Source of the DNA: G963675935 sp963719005
Lineage (GTDB): Bacteria; Planctomycetota; Planctomycetia; Pirellulales; Thermoguttaceae
DNA length: 64,000 bases
Reading direction: 5' to 3'
Assembly: GCA_963719005.1 (NCBI GenBank)
Contig: CAVRAR010000016.1
Location: 62,001-126,000 of the forward strand
Made by a program: the position numbers and the translations under genes. This document shows, piece by piece, positions 47,186-55,490 of the stretch. Positions within the stretch are counted from its first letter, which is position 1. Each line of letters begins with the position of its first letter. The notes under the pieces are model-generated. The model searched no databases and was not told where the DNA came from. It saw only the letters and a program-made list of their open reading frames with translations.

Positions 47186-48678
47186 GTTTGAGCGTCTTGA
47201 TTGTGGGTGGGAAATTCGGTATTAAGTTGCTTTTGCAAGGAGGTTTACCTATTTTCCGCCGAACCAGGAGGGGAAGGCTATGGATCGCACGCCTGAGGAA
47301 TTGGCCGAAGTCCAACGTGTACATGATGTTTTGTCGAAAGCGATGGATCGAGAGATCTGGCAAATCGCCGAGTTAATGGTTGGTAAGCGGGACGACCAGT
47401 TGTTTGGCGAGACCGAGTTCATTTTGCGGGACAAGGTGCTGCGGATGGGGGCGCAGGCTTTGGAAGCAACGGTCAACGACCGAAAAAAAGGGGGTACCAA
47501 GGCAGCAGCGTTGTCTGCCCCGATTGCGGCGGCGACGCACGTTTCGTCGGCTGGCGGACGCGGGCCATCGTGAGTTTGATGGGGCCGATCGGCGTTGACG
47601 CGGCCTACTATCACTGCCGGCATTGCCGATGTGGTCACAAGCCGTGGGAGCGCGCCCTGCAATTGAAGCCGATCAGGCTGACTGCCGCATCAGAAGAGAT
47701 CGTGGCGATGGCTGGCATGTTAGGCAGCTTCGCCCACGGCGCCGAGTGGGTGTTGCAGAAAATGGCAGGGCTGCGACTAAGCGAATCCACCGTCGAGCGA
47801 ACCACGGAAGCCGCTGGCCGGCGCGTTCGCCAGCAACTCGACGCGGGACAATCTCTTGGTCCAACGCGGGAATGGCAGTGGCAACGCGATTCGCGCGGAC
47901 AACGCTGTGCCTACATCAGTCTCGACGCCACGGGTGTGCGTCAACAAGGTCCCGGCGGCATACGCGCCGAGGGCCGAATGGCTTACGTGGGCATGGTCTA
48001 CAACCCGCAAAGCGAGCACGATCCCAAGCGTCCGCCACCGCGTCAAGTACGCTATTTATCGGGGTTTTTCGAGCTCGACGACCTCGGACGGCAACTTCAC
48101 CGCGAGGCATTGGAGGTGGGTTGGGCCAGCGCCGATCAACAGATCGCGCTGAGCGATGGCGGCGCGGGCTTGGAGTCGTTCTTCAAGCGATTTTTCCCCA
48201 AGGCAGTGCGCATTCTCGATTTCTACCATGTCAAGGAGTATCTGGTGGAATTAGGGCAGGCGCTGTATGGTGAAGACGAAGCCTCGCGACAAACGTGGCT
48301 CGACGACATGTGTCATCGCTTGAAACACGAAGGTGGCCAGACGGTGCGGCGGCGGTTGGAAGAGATGGAACTTGCAGCGGCCTCGTCGGCGGTTCGGGAA
48401 GTGCATCGCAAGACGCTGCAATACTTCCAGAATCACGAGCACCGCATGGACTATCCGACCTATGTCGGCAACGGTTGGCAGATAGGTTCAGGCCCGGTGG
48501 AGTCGGCCTGCAAAACAGTGGTGGGAAACCGACTCAAAGGAGGCGGGATGCGTTGGGGCGAGGAAGGCTCGGATGCCGTCTGCCACCTCCGTGCCCTATA
48601 CCTCAGCGAGCGCATCTGCTGGGACTCCTTCTGGAATCCTCCCCCCAACTGACGCCACCACAAATCTGACGCTCACAC
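47186..48678 (+). mobile_element. ISKra4-family insertion sequence with 9-bp target duplication
   Basis: The 1,493-bp element is bounded by imperfect inverted repeats: left GTTTGAGCGTCTTGATTGTG and right (read inward) GTGTGAGCGTCAGATTTGTG. Identical GCCACCATT flanks it at 47177-47185 and 48679-48687. It inserted into the gap just after the ftsK stop. Ends were found by matching the two flanks and are not from a database. Confidence 0.85.
47280..48652 (+). CDS. ISKra4-family transposase, made from two frames (probable -1 frameshift)
   Basis: Frame 1 (MDRTPEELAEVQRVHDVLSK to NDRKKG) gives the N-terminal helical part. At A7G5 (47483-47494) a -1 shift joins it to YQGSSVVCPDCGGDARFVG and then YYHCRHCRCG, a zinc ribbon; without the shift the first frame ends at 47573. 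The second frame supplies the DDE domain: Asp in AYISLDATGV, Asp in VRILDFYHVKEYL and Glu in GSGPVESACKTVVGNRLKGG. The A-run is the classic slippery type used by many IS elements, so expression is probably by programmed frameshifting; an indel error cannot be excluded. Element ends and target duplication are intact, so it may be active. Confidence 0.85.
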
Positions 48679-48702
48679 GCCACCATTGACCCAACGGAGT
48701 CG

Positions 48703-51444
48703 CTAGGCGCTCTCGGCCTTCCAGCGGCGAGTGGAGGGACGCTTTGCGGGAGCATGATCCTCGCCGTCGGATTCAGCGGCCGATGCGGCTTCGTCTTCTT
48801 CAGATTCGTCCTCTTCCTCGATCTCGTCCTCCTCTTCGTCCGAGGAATCCTCCGCCTCTGAATCGTCGTCGGCGTCGTCTTCATCCTCGTAGGATTCGTC
48901 GCCGCCTTCGTCCTCTTCGACTTCCTCTTCTTCGGAGTCGTCAACGTCGAAAGGCGGCTCCTCGTCGTCCTCTTCGACGTTCTCTTCCTCTTGCTCTTCG
49001 GCGTCTTCTTCGACAAAATCCTCTTCGTCGTCAACCGGCTTGACGGTTCGCACCGTGCCGGGCGACATGACGATTTTGCCGCTGCGTTGCGGTGGCGGCG
49101 ATTCCGCGGGGGCGGCGCTGCCTTGGCCGGTGATTTGGTCCCATTGTTCGAGCGTCATGAGGATTTCGCGGGCCTGCGAGCCGTTGTAGGGGCCGACGAT
49201 GCCGTCCTCGGCCATGAAGTCGATCAAGCGCGCGGCGCGGCCGTAGCCGATGCCCAGCGAACGCTGCAAGAGCGAGACGCTGCCGCGGCCTTCGCGCACC
49301 ACGATGTCAATCGCCGCCTCGTACAGGTCGTCGCGGTCGCTGAACTTCTTCCGGTCGCCGTCGGGCAGCGTCGCCTTCAGTTGCACCAACTCTTTAACGT
49401 ACTCCGGCTCGCTGGTGGCCACGGCGGCGATGAGCTTCGTGATTTCGTCGTCGCTCAGGTAGGTGCCCTGGCCGCGGAGCAGCGTGCTGGTGCCCGGCCA
49501 GAGGAAGAGCATGTCGCCGTTGCCCAGCAGCTTGTCGGCGCCCATTTCATCGAGCACCACGCGGCTGTCGGTGCGGCTGGCCACCTGGAACGCGATTCGG
49601 GCGGGCAGGTTCGATTTGATCAGGCCGGTGATCACGTCGACTGTCGGCTTTTGCGTGGCCAGCACAAGGTGGATGCCGACCGCCCGGCTCTTTTGCGCCA
49701 GGCGGATGATGTGCCCTTCGACCTCCTTGGCGGCGGTCATCATCAGGTCGGCCAACTCGTCGGCCACGATGACGATGTACGGGATGTGCGTGGGAATCTG
49801 CTTGCGCTCTTCGTCGTCCTCCGGCTGGATTCTCTCGATCAGTTCGTCTTCGCCCAACTGGTTGTAGACGCTGATGTGCCGCACGCCGGCGCGGGCCAGC
49901 AGGTGGTAACGCTCCTCCATTTTTTCGACCGCCCAGCCCAAGATCGCCTCGGCCTTGCGCATGTCGGTCACGACGGGGTGCATCAGGTGGGGCAGGCATT
50001 TGTACGGGCTAAGCTCAACCATCTTCGGGTCGATCATCAACATGCGGACCTCGTCGGGCCGCCGGGTCATCAGCATCGAGGCGATGATCGAATTCAGACA
50101 GACGCTCTTGCCCGTGCCCGTGCGGCCGGCGATCAACAAGTGGGGCAGCGTCGTCAGATCGACGACCAACGGGTTGCCGGCCACGTCCTTGCCCAGGTAG
50201 ACGGGGATGCGCATTTTGGCGGCGCGGGCGGCGCCCTGTTCCATCACCTCGCGAAGATGGACGAGCTGCCGCTCGTTGTTCGGCACTTCGACGCCGACGG
50301 TGTTCTTGCCCGGCAAGGGGGCAACGATGCGGACGCTCGGCACGCGCAAGGCAATGGCCAGATCGTCGGCCAGGCCGGTGATCTTGCTCAATCGCAGCCC
50401 GGCCTCCAATTCGACCTCGAACTGGGCGATGACCGGACCGGTTTGGATTTCGACCACGCGGACGTTAAAGCCGAAATCGGCGAAGGTTTTCTCCAGGATT
50501 CTCGCCTTGCGGCGTACGTCCTTCTTTTGTTCCTCGAAACTGATCGGCTCGCCCCGCAACAGCAGGTCGAGCGAGGGCAATTCATAGTCGGTCTGCTTTC
50601 GGCCCGGGACCGATTCATCCAATTCCTTGAAGACCTCCCGATTGTCCTTCGGCTTCGGCCGGCTGATGCCGACGCGCGAGCCCAGGGCTTTTGCGGGGTC
50701 GGCCGCGGGCTTGCCGTCCTCGACGCCGTTCGGTTGCTGATCCCCATCCGCCTCGTCACCCTGCTCCACGGCCGTCCGGCCCGACATGCGAATGGCGACC
50801 TGGCCGCCGTTTTCCACCAATTCAAAGTCGTCGAGATCTGAGCGACGTTGGTTGAGCTTCTGAGCATAAGCCGTGCTGACTTGAACCACGCCGCGGCCCA
50901 GTCTTCTGGTCAGCTTGGCAACGATCCAGACGAACAATCGCACCAACGCGTAATCGGTCGAGAGCAGAAGCCCGCCAAGCAGCAGGCTGATGCTTAGAAT
51001 ATAGGAGCCGACGCTGGCGAAGTGCGTTTGCAGCAGCGCCCGGCCGGTCACGCCGAGGTATCCGCCGGCGCCGATGACCGGTCCGGGCGAAAGCCAGGGG
51101 ACGGCCAACGCGGCCAGGGTAGTGAAGCCGGCCAGGGAGAGCAGCCATCCGATCGTGCGGAGCCAAAGGTGATTGGTGTCGCGCCGCAGGAGCAGAACCG
51201 CGTCGAATGCCGCCAGCGAAACCAACACGTAATATGCTCCGATGCCGACCGCCTCGAACAACAGGCGGCTGACGACGGCGCCCCAATAGCCGCAGGCGTT
51301 CGCCGGGTGGCTGTGCGGCGGAAAAACAAGCTTGGCGGGCGGATCGGCCGGGTCGTAACTAATCAGCGCCGCCGCGAGGAAGATCACGGCGGCCAACAGC
51401 GCCAACGCCAGCAAATCGCGTTTCAGACTTCGGTTTTCGAGCAT
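48703..51444 (-). CDS. ftsK: FtsK/SpoIIIE-type DNA translocase with long acidic C-terminal tail
   Basis: A 913-residue protein. Four membrane helices in the first 185 residues (LLALALLAAVIFLAAALISY first), a variable linker to about 270, the alpha domain, then the motor with Walker A AGRTGTGKSVCLNS at about 437-450 and Walker B IVIVADELADLMM. The gamma winged-helix that reads KOPS-type sites follows at about 705-770 (AAIDIVVREGRGSVSLLQRS, RLIDFMAEDGIVGP). Beyond the gamma domain there is an unusual ~110-residue tail made largely of Glu and Asp, ending in basic KRPSTRRWKAESA. FtsK normally ends at the gamma domain. It links chromosome dimer resolution to division. Confidence 0.95.
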   Translation of the reverse strand: MLENRSLKRDLLALALLAAVIFLAAALISYDPADPPAKLVFPPHSHPANACGYWGAVVSRLLFEAVGIGAYYVLVSLAAFDAVLLLRRDTNHLWLRTIGWLLSLAGFTTLAALAVPWLSPGPVIGAGGYLGVTGRALLQTHFASVGSYILSISLLLGGLLLSTDYALVRLFVWIVAKLTRRLGRGVVQVSTAYAQKLNQRRSDLDDFELVENGGQVAIRMSGRTAVEQGDEADGDQQPNGVEDGKPAADPAKALGSRVGISRPKPKDNREVFKELDESVPGRKQTDYELPSLDLLLRGEPISFEEQKKDVRRKARILEKTFADFGFNVRVVEIQTGPVIAQFEVELEAGLRLSKITGLADDLAIALRVPSVRIVAPLPGKNTVGVEVPNNERQLVHLREVMEQGAARAAKMRIPVYLGKDVAGNPLVVDLTTLPHLLIAGRTGTGKSVCLNSIIASMLMTRRPDEVRMLMIDPKMVELSPYKCLPHLMHPVVTDMRKAEAILGWAVEKMEERYHLLARAGVRHISVYNQLGEDELIERIQPEDDEERKQIPTHIPYIVIVADELADLMMTAAKEVEGHIIRLAQKSRAVGIHLVLATQKPTVDVITGLIKSNLPARIAFQVASRTDSRVVLDEMGADKLLGNGDMLFLWPGTSTLLRGQGTYLSDDEITKLIAAVATSEPEYVKELVQLKATLPDGDRKKFSDRDDLYEAAIDIVVREGRGSVSLLQRSLGIGYGRAARLIDFMAEDGIVGPYNGSQAREILMTLEQWDQITGQGSAAPAESPPPQRSGKIVMSPGTVRTVKPVDDEEDFVEEDAEEQEEENVEEDDEEPPFDVDDSEEEEVEEDEGGDESYEDEDDADDDSEAEDSSDEEEDEIEEEDESEEDEAASAAESDGEDHAPAKRPSTRRWKAESA

Positions 51445-51610
51445 AGTGCGGCTACTCGGCTTAAGTATCGACGAACTGGGCGTCCGGCGAACAACTTACG
51501 GCCCATCCGCGATGCAGCTTGCCCGAGAGAGATTACACTTGAAACCGTTGCGGCAGGTGCAACCGGCAATACCGCTACGCTGAGCGCGCGAATCAACCAA
51601 CGGCAGCATC

Positions 51611-51722
51611 TCCCCTCTCCCTTTGGGAGAGGGCCGGGGGTGAGGGCTTGGTGGACGGAACAGAACCACATCCGGTTGCGCCATAGGCCCTCACCCTAAC
51701 CCTCTCCCAAAGGGAGAGGGGA
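51611..51722. repeat. Long inverted repeat, CCCTCTCCCTTTGGGAGAGGG family
   Basis: CCCCTCTCCCTTTGGGAGAG followed by GGGGGTGAGGGC is matched by GGCCCTCACCCTAACCCTCT and CCCAAAGGGAGAGGGG. Each arm is itself a palindrome, and together they can form a hairpin of about 112 bases. Repeats of this consensus are widespread in bacteria. The right arm supplies the last codons of the gene at 51696. Confidence 0.9.
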
Positions 51723-52817
51723 CATCGGCTGGCTGCTTGCCCTTTCCTTGGTTGCTCCGCAGTGCTCGCAATGGTCCAACAACGAGTGCCGCGCCTTCTT
51801 GCACGAATCGCAGACCTCGAACACGGCCGTGCCGCAGGCGGGACAAGTGTAGGCTTCTTCGACGACCGAGCAGTCGCCTTGCGGCAAAACCTTGTGGACG
51901 GTGCGTCGCGTCCAATAAAGGAATTTGCGCGGACCGGTGCGAATCGGGTATTCGCACACCGGACAAAGAAACCGCTCGTACGCCTCTCGATACTGTCGCT
52001 TCATCCACGCCGCTTTCGGAAACGCTACCGTGCGAATCAGGTGGACCAACAGCCGAGCCACGACAAGTAGGAGGACGAGAATCAGGATGTACTTGAAATA
52101 CCGTGAGGGGAAGTACTCGTGGACGACCAGCGCGACCTTCAGCAGGGTTGCCCCGCCGACGGCCAGGAAGAGCGGATAGTACAGACCGCCGCGCCGCTTG
52201 ACTAAAGGGTATGCCGTGGCGAGCAGCAGCGGCACGAGGATCAGGAGTTGATAGAACGCCAGCCGCAGCCGATGCGCCTCCGTCAGCCGGTCATACTCGC
52301 GCGTCGCAGGCTCTCGCTGCTTGGCGATTTCCCTCTCGACCCGGCTCCTTTCGCTCGCCAGCCGCCCCTTTTCCGACGTCAGATCGGAAATGGTCTGATT
52401 GATCTTCTGATAAGTCTTTTGGCTGTCAAAGAATTCATTCAGGCTCGCGGTCAAGAGCTTCGCGTCGGAATCGGAAAAAGAGACCGATTTTTCGACGCTG
52501 ATCTTCTTGAGTTGCAGCAGTTGTTGAATCGTGCGTTGCAGGTTTTCGGAGCTATCTCGCACAATTTGTTGTTGTCCGGCTTGTCCGGCGATCCGTTGCT
52601 CCAACTCTTCGATCTGCTTTTGAAGCCGATCGTTCTGTTCAACCAACTTGGCGTCAACGTATTTGTGCTCGATCTCCGCGAAGGTCGGCCCTGGAATCGC
52701 CTCGATGTCTTCGACGACGAAACCAAGCAACCAGAAGAACAACACGGCCAGAATCACCGTGAAGAGCCGAATGAGCTGACGGGTAAGCCAAGTTCCATGT
52801 CGGACGTTCTCTTTCAT
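51696..52817 (-). CDS. Coiled-coil membrane protein with C-terminal zinc-ribbon clusters
   Basis: A 373-residue protein; ATG 52817 has GGGAG six bases upstream. A first membrane helix (LFTVILAVLFFWLLGFVVE) is followed by a coiled coil of about 150 residues (LQKQIEELEQRIAGQAGQQQ), then a group of helices (FYQLLILVPLLLATAYPLV, YILILVLLLVVARLLVHLI) and Cys clusters CPVCEYPI, CPACGTAVFEVCDSC and CEHCGA, suggesting zinc ribbons. The last nine residues, MSPLPLGEG, and the stop codon lie in a dispersed repeat, so the natural C-terminus was probably lost or replaced. No functional name. Confidence 0.75.
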   Translation of the reverse strand: MKENVRHGTWLTRQLIRLFTVILAVLFFWLLGFVVEDIEAIPGPTFAEIEHKYVDAKLVEQNDRLQKQIEELEQRIAGQAGQQQIVRDSSENLQRTIQQLLQLKKISVEKSVSFSDSDAKLLTASLNEFFDSQKTYQKINQTISDLTSEKGRLASERSRVEREIAKQREPATREYDRLTEAHRLRLAFYQLLILVPLLLATAYPLVKRRGGLYYPLFLAVGGATLLKVALVVHEYFPSRYFKYILILVLLLVVARLLVHLIRTVAFPKAAWMKRQYREAYERFLCPVCEYPIRTGPRKFLYWTRRTVHKVLPQGDCSVVEEAYTCPACGTAVFEVCDSCKKARHSLLDHCEHCGATKERASSQPMSPLPLGEG

Positions 52818-53063
52818 GGTCATCTCCCGAAAAAATGCGCGGGATTGCCGGACAACCTCCAAGCCGCGAAAACCACTCTCCCAAACTATAAGGCGGCGGA
52901 ACCCGGACAATATAACGCTTCAGCCGGAAAACGAGGAGGGCAGAAAACAGTGGTTCTTGACAATGGTTCCTAACACCCTTGACGACGAGCATTTGGCCAT
53001 CTACGATGTAGAGAGGCTGGGCGGTGCTTCTGCGAACAAGGCAAGGCGGCAAGAGGGGTTGCA

Positions 53064-53393
53064 ATGCCAGCGATTCAATTCAACCGAGATGAGATGGCAC
53101 GTTGGTATGCCCAGCGGCATCTGAGAACCGATCCGGGAATTCGGACGCTCTACTATCTGCCGGCCGGAGCGCCGGAACGAGAGATTCGCTTTCTGGAAGT
53201 CAACGACCTATTGGCTGTCCGCGAGGACGACCCCATGCAGCCAATCGACTTCGGCGTTGATATCGGCGGCGAGGATGCCCATACCCTGATGGTGCTCGAC
53301 GTCACGCCGGCACAATGGGAGAATATCCGCGACCACAGGTTGTCGTTGCCCGACGGCTGGTCGCTCGACGGCGCAGTCTCGTTTTCTCGGTGA
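53064..53393 (+). CDS. Unknown small protein, first of a gene pair
   Basis: A 109-residue acidic protein (MPAIQFNRDEMARWYAQRHL; DFGVDIGGEDAHTLMVLDVT) preceded by AGAGGGGTTGCA. No domain recognised. It ends four bases before the next start, so the two are co-translated. The size and spacing resemble toxin-antitoxin or other two-gene accessory modules, but nothing in the sequence proves that. Confidence 0.6.
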   Translation: MPAIQFNRDEMARWYAQRHLRTDPGIRTLYYLPAGAPEREIRFLEVNDLLAVREDDPMQPIDFGVDIGGEDAHTLMVLDVTPAQWENIRDHRLSLPDGWSLDGAVSFSR

Positions 53394-53397
53394 TGGA

Positions 53398-53907
53398 ATG
53401 AATCGCTATCAGCAGGTTTGGTGGGAGCAAACGCGCGCCGATCACATCATTTTGCAGTTGCTACGCCGAAAAGGCGCCGCGCCGTGCCACCAGCTTCACT
53501 ACCTGCAAATGGTCACGGAGAAACTTGGCAAAGCATATTTTTGGCGGACGGGTTACCCACCGCGAACGACGCATGCCTCTCTGGTCCAGTTTCTGCAGGC
53601 GCTCGATGATAGACGGGGACCGGACGCAGACCGAATTGCTGCGCTGCTCGGTTTCGGAAGGTCGCAAGACCTGCAAAACTGGATACCGACGATAACGCCC
53701 TTGGCATACGATCTGGAGCGGCTGGCTCCGAAACTCGCCGGCTACAACAGTCCGAATCCCGAATACCCGTGGCCGCACGCAGCACCCCTTTATGCTCCGG
53801 TGTCGTTCCAGTTCGCAGTCTGGGCAGACCTCACCGAGACGAGTCGCGGTCGGCAGTTGCTCCGTGTGATTGATGCGGCAGTCTTGAGATTTCCCGAATA
53901 CGGATAA
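53398..53907 (+). CDS. Unknown protein, second of a gene pair
   Basis: A 169-residue, Trp/Arg-rich helical protein (WWEQTRADHIILQLLRRKGA; TTHASLVQFLQALDDRRGPD; FGRSQDLQNWIPTITPLAYD). No catalytic motif or named domain is evident. It follows the first gene by four bases. A stable two-gene unit with no link to its neighbours (serC convergent, coiled-coil membrane protein divergent) is typical of accessory cargo. Confidence 0.6.
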   Translation: MNRYQQVWWEQTRADHIILQLLRRKGAAPCHQLHYLQMVTEKLGKAYFWRTGYPPRTTHASLVQFLQALDDRRGPDADRIAALLGFGRSQDLQNWIPTITPLAYDLERLAPKLAGYNSPNPEYPWPHAAPLYAPVSFQFAVWADLTETSRGRQLLRVIDAAVLRFPEYG

Positions 53908-54060
53908 ACACCGGATCTGCGCAGAAGTGGAAGGGCTCGGATTACGCACGGACCGAGCAACGACAACGCTCGCTTCGCGCGGCGAACTCTCACGGAAAGC
54001 AAGAGAGGGTGGGACGATTGCATTATCGGCCACCCTTTTGATTCACGCTGTCAACCGCTG

Positions 54061-55155
54061 TCACTTGTTCTTCTGGCAGAACTCGAGCATGAAATCGCGG
54101 AGCAGTTTGACGCCTTCGACGGGCATGGCGTTGTAGATCGACGCCCGGCAGCCGCCGACGGACCGATGGCCCTTCAATTCGACCAGTCCGCGCTCGGCCG
54201 CTTGCTTCACAAATGGCTCGTCGTGGGCCGTGTTGGCAAGACGGAAGGGAATGTTCATGATCGACCGACTGGTCGAGTCGGCATGGGCCTGATAGAAACC
54301 GTTCGAGCCGTCGATCACTTCGTAGAGCATCGTCGCCTTGCCGCGGTTGATCTCGGCCATCTTCTCCAGGCCGCCGATCTCGTTGATGAGCCACTTTGTG
54401 ACAAGATTCATCACATAGATGGCGAACGTGGGGGGCGTATTCAACAGCGACTTGCCTTCGGCAAATACCTTGTAATTGACCAACGAGGGGAGATCGGCGG
54501 GCGAACGCGCGACCAGATCGTCGCGGATTATCACGACCGTCACGCCCGCGGGCCCAACGTTCTTCTGGGCACACGCGAAGACGATGCCGTACTTCTCGAT
54601 CGGGATCGGCCGGCAGAGGATATCGGACGAGCAGTCGCAAACCAGCGGCATGTCGCCCACCTCGGGCTCTTTCGGCCACTGAACGCCCTGGATCGTCTCG
54701 TTCGAGCAGATGTAGGTGTAGACGGCGTTGGGATCGAGCTTCAACTCGTTCTGCTTGGGCACTCGGTTGTAGTTGCCGGCCTTTCCGTCCCAGGCGACGT
54801 TGACGGTGCCTTGGGTTTTGGCTTCCTCCGAGGCTTTCTTGCTCCAGGTGCCATCGACGATGTAATTGGCCGGCTTGCCGGAGCCATGCAACAGGTTCAT
54901 GGCCACCATGCCAAATTGCAGGATCGCCCCGCCCTGCATGAAAAGCACCCGATAGTTGCTGGGTATCTTCAGCAGGGAGCGGAGGTTGGCTTCGGCCTCG
55001 TTGATGATTTTGTCGAAGGCCTTCGAGCGGTGGCTGATCTCCAGGATCGAGATGCCCGTGCCGGGCAGGGCCAGCAGGTCGCGTTGGGCCTCCTGGAGCA
55101 CGGGGAGGGGGAGTACGGCCGGACCGGGGGAGAAATTGTATACGCGCTTTTCCAT
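54061..55155 (-). CDS. serC: Phosphoserine aminotransferase SerC
   Basis: A 364-residue PLP enzyme of class V fold. NFSPGPAVLPLPVLQEAQRD at the N-terminus, substrate-binding FMQGGAILQFGMVAMNLL, and the PLP lysine in FACAQKNVGPAGVTVVIIRD match SerC. The C-terminus (LKGHRSVGGCRASIYNAMPV) is also typical. It makes phosphoserine from phosphohydroxypyruvate and glutamate, the second step of serine synthesis, and can act in pyridoxal phosphate synthesis. serA and serB are not in the window. Start ATG 55155 is fixed by the conserved N-terminus. Confidence 0.97.
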   Translation of the reverse strand: MEKRVYNFSPGPAVLPLPVLQEAQRDLLALPGTGISILEISHRSKAFDKIINEAEANLRSLLKIPSNYRVLFMQGGAILQFGMVAMNLLHGSGKPANYIVDGTWSKKASEEAKTQGTVNVAWDGKAGNYNRVPKQNELKLDPNAVYTYICSNETIQGVQWPKEPEVGDMPLVCDCSSDILCRPIPIEKYGIVFACAQKNVGPAGVTVVIIRDDLVARSPADLPSLVNYKVFAEGKSLLNTPPTFAIYVMNLVTKWLINEIGGLEKMAEINRGKATMLYEVIDGSNGFYQAHADSTSRSIMNIPFRLANTAHDEPFVKQAAERGLVELKGHRSVGGCRASIYNAMPVEGVKLLRDFMLEFCQKNK

Positions 55156-55490
55156 GATTGCATCCTGATTCGACAGAGTTGTATATGGGAACGCTGGGGA
55201 CCAATTATCGAGAAGCCGGGCCGTTAATGTTTAGCCAAACAGCCGAAATTATCTTCCCGAGCATTGATCGTTCTCAGTGTATCGAAAGCGGCGTGGGTGT
55301 CTAGGGGAGGAACGAGGCGTCAGGAGTGGTTATTGACGCCCGTCGCAATAAGGCCACAGATAGCTGCCCCCCCAACCGCGATGGCTGGCGGGTAACGGGG
55401 CGGGGATGGGGAGATTTCCCGCCCGATTGGCCGGCGCGTCCCTTTGTGGTAAGACTTAGGGAGTGAGGCGTCTGGTCCAGGTGACACCAC
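55156..55490. other. Intergenic region with divergent promoters
   Basis: About 335 bases between the serC start and the GT-C/TPR protein start. GGAGTGAG and similar G-rich stretches occur, but I see no clear promoter boxes or regulatory motif. No gene-like frame. Confidence 0.4.

Noticed and set aside
48991..50841. 616-codon frame antisense to ftsK
   Set aside because: Shadow of ftsK, Arg/His/Gln-rich with no domain. ftsK motifs on the other strand are unambiguous.
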